Shown here: piece after piece, positions 60,325 to 64,000 of the stretch
How positions within the stretch are numbered: the first letter of the stretch is position 1
Layout of the letters: the number at the start of each line of letters is the position of its first letter
Assembly: GCA_965249785.1 (NCBI GenBank)
Contig: CBDFMU010000032.1
Location: 46,383 to 110,382, forward strand
From: M3007 sp965249785
GTDB taxonomy: Bacteria > Bacteroidota > Bacteroidia > Chitinophagales > Saprospiraceae
DNA length: 64,000 bases
Direction: 5' to 3'
Position numbers and translations under genes: made by a program
Notes under the pieces: generated by a model
What the model was told of the DNA's origin: nothing
What the model saw: the letters and a program-made list of their open reading frames with translations, nothing else
The model's database searches: none

Positions 60325-62001
60325 TCAATTTCGCCGCAGGGCCACCGGCATATTATCATCGTAATTGCCCGTCAGAATGGGAGTTTGCACATTAGCCGTG
60401 TATTCACGCACTTTGGCATATACATAATTGTACAACTCCTTGATAGTCACCAGATAATCGTTGTTCGCATCGGCTTTACCTTTCAGTCCTTGCAGCACAT
60501 AGTAAGTAAACACACCCTGCCGCAAACCGTGGTCTTCCAGGGAAAGTTCTTCGGCTTTCGACGACATCAGCAGTGCAATACCGCCATCAGTATCTTCAAA
60601 AGCCTGATAATAACGCTGCATAGACACTGGCGCGGGGCCTTTGGCTGCCAGATTGTTGTTATAATTGAGGGTACCACTGTGGCAAGCATCGGCGATGCAC
60701 AGCTTATGCTTGGCTTTGCTTTCTTTGAAAATCTCCTTGATCTCCTCGTGGCGAAGTTTGTTGTTGAAACCATCGTAATCCACGGGCAGAAAAGCCCCTT
60801 CAATACCGTGACCACTGTAATAAAAGAGCACCACGTCATTGGCATCGGCTTTCAGAAAATACTGACGCATGGTGCGCAGGATATTGGCACGGGTAGCGTC
60901 TTCATCTACCAGCACCGCAATTTGTTCGTCGGGTAAAGCACCACCTTCCGGACTTTTCAGAAAAGAATAAAAACGGTAAGCGTCGTCGTCGGTATATTTC
61001 AGGGAAGGCATGGAAGTATAGCGACCCACACCAACGATGACGGCCCAGATTTTTACGGTTTTGCTAGGATCCACGCGGACAGGATCAGCGGGTATTGTTT
61101 CCGGGGAATCTAGTTCTTTGACTGGCGCGCCGTTCATCCACACGGCTCCATACACGCGGCCCGAAGCGAAATACATCACGCCTTCGCCATAGGGAGCATT
61201 ATTGGCCCATTCACCTTCATAGCGGTCGCCGTTGGCGTAGTGGCATACGCCGCGCCCGTTGGGGTAGCCGTCTTTGAATTCCCCGATCCAGCGGGAGCCA
61301 TCTGGGTAATCATAATACCCCTGCCCACTACGGCAATAGATACTGCCGCAATTGCGCAGACCAGTCACATCGGGTTTGGTGCTGCCAGGTTTGGTCGTGG
61401 TTGGCTTGGTGGAAGCAGTACTGGTCGACACAGGGCGAGCAGGAGCAGGCGTGGGGACACTGGCGACGGACGTGGTAGTGCTTACGGCTTTACCCATGTT
61501 CCAGGTGCCGGCGGTGGTTTTGCCATCCGGGCTGACGATTTTACCGGAACCGTTTTTGCGGTTGGCTTTCCAGGCACCGGTATAGTAAGCGCCGTCGTTG
61601 TAATACATGATGCCCTGACCATCGAATTCACCATTTACCAAATGGCCTTCGTAACGCTCGCGGGTTTTGAAAAAATATTTGCCCTCACCGTTGGGCTGAT
61701 CATTGGACCACAGGCCGACGTAGCGGTCGCCATTGCTGTACGTAATACTGCCCTGGCCCTGCATACTGCCTTTGACAAATTGGCCTTCGTACACGTTGCC
61801 ATTTTGCAGCGTCATTTTGCCTTTGCCATTGCGTTGGCCATTGGCGAATTGGCCGGAATAAGTAGATACCGAGGAATAACGGTAGGTGCCGGTCCCAGTT
61901 TGGCAGTTGCCACTTTGGCACTGAGCGGCGAGTTGGGTGGAAGCCTGAGCTACCACGAAGGCGGCGATGATTAAGCGGAATAGAAGATTAAGACCCTTCA
62001 T
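60325..62001 (-). CDS. Secreted caspase-like protease with MORN repeats
   Basis: 558 aa from ATG 62001 (signal peptide to 'TQLAAQ'). Residues 48-165 hold five MORN repeats ('YSGQFANGQRNGKGKM', 'YEGQFVKGSMQGQGSI', 'YVGLWSNDQPNGEGKY', 'YEGHLVNGEFDGQGIM', 'YTGAWKANRKNGSGKI'); a Pro/Thr/Ser linker (170-215); two more MORN units (about 238-290); then a peptidase C14 caspase domain (315-555) with catalytic H398 ('YYSGHGIEG') and C440 ('IADACHSG'). 'DANNDYLVTIKELYNYV' (511-527) is an EF-hand-like calcium site. Metacaspase-type enzymes cut after Lys/Arg. The signal peptide places it outside the cytoplasm. Confidence 0.93.
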   Translation of the reverse strand: MKGLNLLFRLIIAAFVVAQASTQLAAQCQSGNCQTGTGTYRYSSVSTYSGQFANGQRNGKGKMTLQNGNVYEGQFVKGSMQGQGSITYSNGDRYVGLWSNDQPNGEGKYFFKTRERYEGHLVNGEFDGQGIMYYNDGAYYTGAWKANRKNGSGKIVSPDGKTTAGTWNMGKAVSTTTSVASVPTPAPARPVSTSTASTKPTTTKPGSTKPDVTGLRNCGSIYCRSGQGYYDYPDGSRWIGEFKDGYPNGRGVCHYANGDRYEGEWANNAPYGEGVMYFASGRVYGAVWMNGAPVKELDSPETIPADPVRVDPSKTVKIWAVIVGVGRYTSMPSLKYTDDDAYRFYSFLKSPEGGALPDEQIAVLVDEDATRANILRTMRQYFLKADANDVVLFYYSGHGIEGAFLPVDYDGFNNKLRHEEIKEIFKESKAKHKLCIADACHSGTLNYNNNLAAKGPAPVSMQRYYQAFEDTDGGIALLMSSKAEELSLEDHGLRQGVFTYYVLQGLKGKADANNDYLVTIKELYNYVYAKVREYTANVQTPILTGNYDDNMPVALRRN

Positions 62002-62263
62002 GTCTGACAGGATTTGGTTGTTTTTGAACAAATGAAATTGGGTAAGGAAGGGTGCAAGTAAATATGTTGAATTGATTAAACCCAGCGGATGGGATGCTGC
62101 ATCAAGTGAGTTCAAAAGGATGAAGGCGGATTAGCGATGCAAGAACAATCTGTCTAACCGAATATTGTGCCATTCATATCCATGTCATTTGGAATTTGTA
62201 TTTTTGCGGGGCTTTTTTTTAGTAAAAATCTGATTTTCAACCAATTACAAATTCCTTACCATC

Positions 62264-62755
62264 ATGTTAAAAAAATTGATACTCGGTTTGGGGGTAGTCG
62301 CCCTGTTCACCGCCTGTACGGCCGGCAAAAATAAACCGGAAGCCACCGCTCTGAAAGACGGCAAACACTTTGGTGCAATGGTGACTGCCAAAGATGCCAT
62401 CACCTACGACCAACTTCTCCCAAAAATGGCCAAAGTGGACTCCATGCCCGCAAAGGTAACTGGAGAAGTAGTAGCCGTTTGTCAAAAAAAAGGTTGCTGG
62501 ATGACCATTCAGTCCGCTCAGCCCGGCAAGCCGGAAATGCGGGTCACTTTCAAAGACTATGCGTTCTTTATGCCCAAAGACCTGAGCGGCAAAAAAGTCG
62601 TGGTGGATGGGTTCGCCCGCGTGGAAACTACGCCGATAGAGGTGTTGCGCCACTTTGCAGAGGATGCCGGGAAGTCGCCGGAAGAGATCGCCAAAATCAC
62701 CGAGCCAAAGCGCGAACTGACGTTTGAGGCGGCGGGCGTGTTGGTACTGGACTAA
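62264..62755 (+). CDS. DUF4920 lipoprotein
   Basis: 163 aa. Lipoprotein signal 'LFTAC', then DUF4920: 'GKHFGAMVTAKDAITYDQLLPKM', 'AKVTGEVVAVCQKKGCWMTIQ', 'RVTFKDYAFFMPKDLSGKKVVVDGFA'. The C-Q-K-K-G-C-W-M motif (C-x4-C with Met) looks like a metal site, and relatives are proposed to handle copper or other metals; not proven. Common in Bacteroidota as a single gene. Confidence 0.9.
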   Translation: MLKKLILGLGVVALFTACTAGKNKPEATALKDGKHFGAMVTAKDAITYDQLLPKMAKVDSMPAKVTGEVVAVCQKKGCWMTIQSAQPGKPEMRVTFKDYAFFMPKDLSGKKVVVDGFARVETTPIEVLRHFAEDAGKSPEEIAKITEPKRELTFEAAGVLVLD

Positions 62756-62764
62756 TAAATAAAG

Positions 62765-62865
62765 GAAATTTGCAAATAAGCAAAGGGCAATGAAGGCCAA
62801 CATGCTACGCAGGAAACCTGTGCAACTCGTTGATTTTCATTGCCCTTTTGCAATTTGCAAATTTC
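62765..62865. terminator. Long inverted repeat between convergent genes
   Basis: 62765-62794 (GAAATTTGCAAAT...GGCAATGAA) pairs with 62836-62865 (TTCATTGCCC...GCAAATTTC), 27 of 30 bases, around a 41-base loop. It lies between the DUF4920 gene and the site-2 protease gene, both of which it could end. Confidence 0.7.
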
Positions 62866-62867
62866 AT

Positions 62868-64000
62868 TTAAAGCAGGGTGGTTTCATTTTCCTTATTACT
62901 CTGCGTATAACCCCTCCCCTCTCTGGCCATAAAGTGTTGTAAACCAGCATCATCAATCACACCAAGCAGCGCGTCGTTTTCGGTGATCGCCACCAGGCTA
63001 TGTCCACGTTGGCGCAGCAGATGATATACGTAGCGGAGCGATTCGGCGGAGGGCACTACCTCCACGCGCTGGGTGTATTGTTGCACGGCAGCACTGGTGT
63101 CGGACTTGTGCATGGCACTCACGATTTCGCTTTCTTCGAGTACGCCGAGGAGTTTTTCGGACATATCGAACACCAGGAAATTGCGCTCCAAACCATGCTG
63201 CAACAACTCAATTGCGTCTTTCATCCAGTCATTGCCGCGCAAGCGGGTATATTGCAGACGCACTACGTCGCGGGCAGTATAGCGGCTCAACATATCGTCG
63301 GTTTGCACCTGCGTGTTCTCGTTGCGCGCTGCGTAGATGACAAAAATGCCCAGTAGGCCGAGGGAATAATTTTCTCCCATAATCCCCCAAATAGCCAGCA
63401 AGGCCGCAATGCCCTGCCCCACCCAGGCGGCAATTTTGGTGGCGCGTGGCCGACCAATGCGCATGGAAAGCAGCGCACGAAACACTCGGCCACCATCCAT
63501 CGGGAAGGCCGGAATCATGTTGAAAATTACTAATACCAGGTTGCCCAGCGTCAGCATGATGCCGTATTGCAGCAATTTGGTGACTTCGATGCCGGTCTCT
63601 GCCGAGGTTTCTCCGGCAGCTTCGGCCTGTATAGACAGGCGCAGGGCTTCCAATTGGTCGGGTTGGGCCAGAAAACCAATAGCAATCGCTAATAAAATGG
63701 CAATCGCCAGGTTGACCAATGGTCCGGCAATAGCAACGACGAGTTCCTGGACCGGCTTTTCGGGCATACGTTCCAGCCGTGCCATCCCGCCGATGGGTAG
63801 CAGCACGATGTCGCGGGTGCGAATACCGTAGCGCCGGGCCGTGAGCGCGTGGCCATATTCATGCAGCAATACGCAACCGAACAGGGCCATATACAACCCG
63901 GTCATCCAGAGCGTTTCGTTGGTAGAGAAAGACTGTTGATTGGCCTTTCACAGGATGTAAAGAAAAATGAGGCCAAATGACCAGTGTACGTACACAGGAA
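62868..64000 (-). pseudogene. Site-2 protease (M50) with CBS pair, interrupted by in-frame TGA, cut by window edge
   Basis: From ATG 63905 the frame gives 345 aa: 'VLLHEYGHALTARRYGI' with the H-E-x-x-H zinc motif, 'GPLVNLAIAILLA', 'FNMIPAFPMDGGRVFRAL' (third ligand), several TM segments and C-terminal CBS domains (about 205-330). Proteases of this type start with one more TM. That TM is encoded in the same frame further upstream ('PVYVHWSFGLIFLYIL', then TGA at 63950-63948, then 'KANQQSFSTNETLWM'). So a stop replaces one codon in the first loop; the gene continues beyond the window. An internal start at 63905 would yield a protein lacking the first TM. These enzymes cut membrane-bound regulators. 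Confidence 0.82.

Noticed and set aside
63905..64000. TGA read as Trp (alternative genetic code)
   Set aside because: TGA is the normal stop of murF (8668) and of the PorP-like gene (5552), so it is not reassigned.
1..64000. CRISPR array or integron integrase
   Set aside because: No regularly spaced direct repeats and no tyrosine recombinase; the two attC-like copies are not enough to call an integron.

Overview
The window reads as chromosome of a Bacteroidota bacterium, most like the Saprospirales. The support is a PorP/SprF-like protein and a GldJ lipoprotein of the type IX secretion/gliding machinery, two exported proteins with T9SS C-terminal signals (type B on a 2513-aa adhesin, type A on a delta-60 repeat protein), Rho with a long Arg/Pro/Asp-rich insert, starts mostly without Shine-Dalgarno sequences, and many TAnnTTTG (Bacteroidota -7) boxes. 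Base composition is mixed in the housekeeping parts and clearly AT-rich at about 49.5-58.8 kb. There is one tRNA (Leu, anticodon TAG), no rRNA and no CRISPR array.

Layout. 0-8.7 kb: end of an Rpn-family nuclease gene, a multidomain cytochrome c/PA14/propeller/DUF1080 lipoprotein, a PorP/SprF-like protein, gldJ and murF. 8.7-16.2 kb: a giant minus-strand adhesin with 17 repeats of about 84 aa. 16.7-31 kb: corA, a DUF2723 O-mannosyltransferase-like membrane protein, a locally duplicated set of small exported proteins, an OmpH/Skp chaperone, a carboxypeptidase-regulatory-like protein, DUF3108 plus a flippase-like protein, an OmpA-family porin and an amino-acid dehydrogenase. 31-49.5 kb: an arginase-fold protein, a broken CdiA-CT-like ORF, a doubly frameshifted serS, rho, relA/spoT, tRNA-Leu, tig-clpP-clpX, a DUF72 protein, murA, a cold-shock gene and hutU. 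49.5-58.8 kb: an AT-rich accessory block, all genes on +, with a DUF262/HNH nuclease and a small 3-TM protein, a MntA/HepT toxin-antitoxin pair, then a series of unrelated small metabolic genes; two copies of a 39-bp attC-like sequence lie inside it. 58.9-64 kb: msrA with a membrane protein, a secreted MORN-repeat caspase-like protease, a DUF4920 lipoprotein and a site-2 protease/CBS gene that runs off the right edge.

How the parts fit. PorP-like protein, GldJ, the adhesin and the type-A client belong to one export and surface-adhesion theme. The dehydrogenase, the HutG-like protein and HutU suggest histidine/glutamate catabolism, though they are not one operon. Tig-ClpP-ClpX, Skp and MsrA cover protein quality control. 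MurA and MurF are peptidoglycan precursor enzymes, and MurA carries Asp at the usual fosfomycin-target Cys.

Most striking: three genes are disrupted in an otherwise intact stretch (serS by two frameshifts, the CdiA-CT-like ORF by TAA, the site-2 protease by TGA). There is a 27-bp in-frame tandem duplication in murF, a dispersed terminal-inverted-repeat element placed just after stop codons, a dense nest of palindromes after clpX, and the DUF262 + 3-TM pair as the best candidate for an undescribed defence module. All functional calls come from reading motifs; no database search was run.
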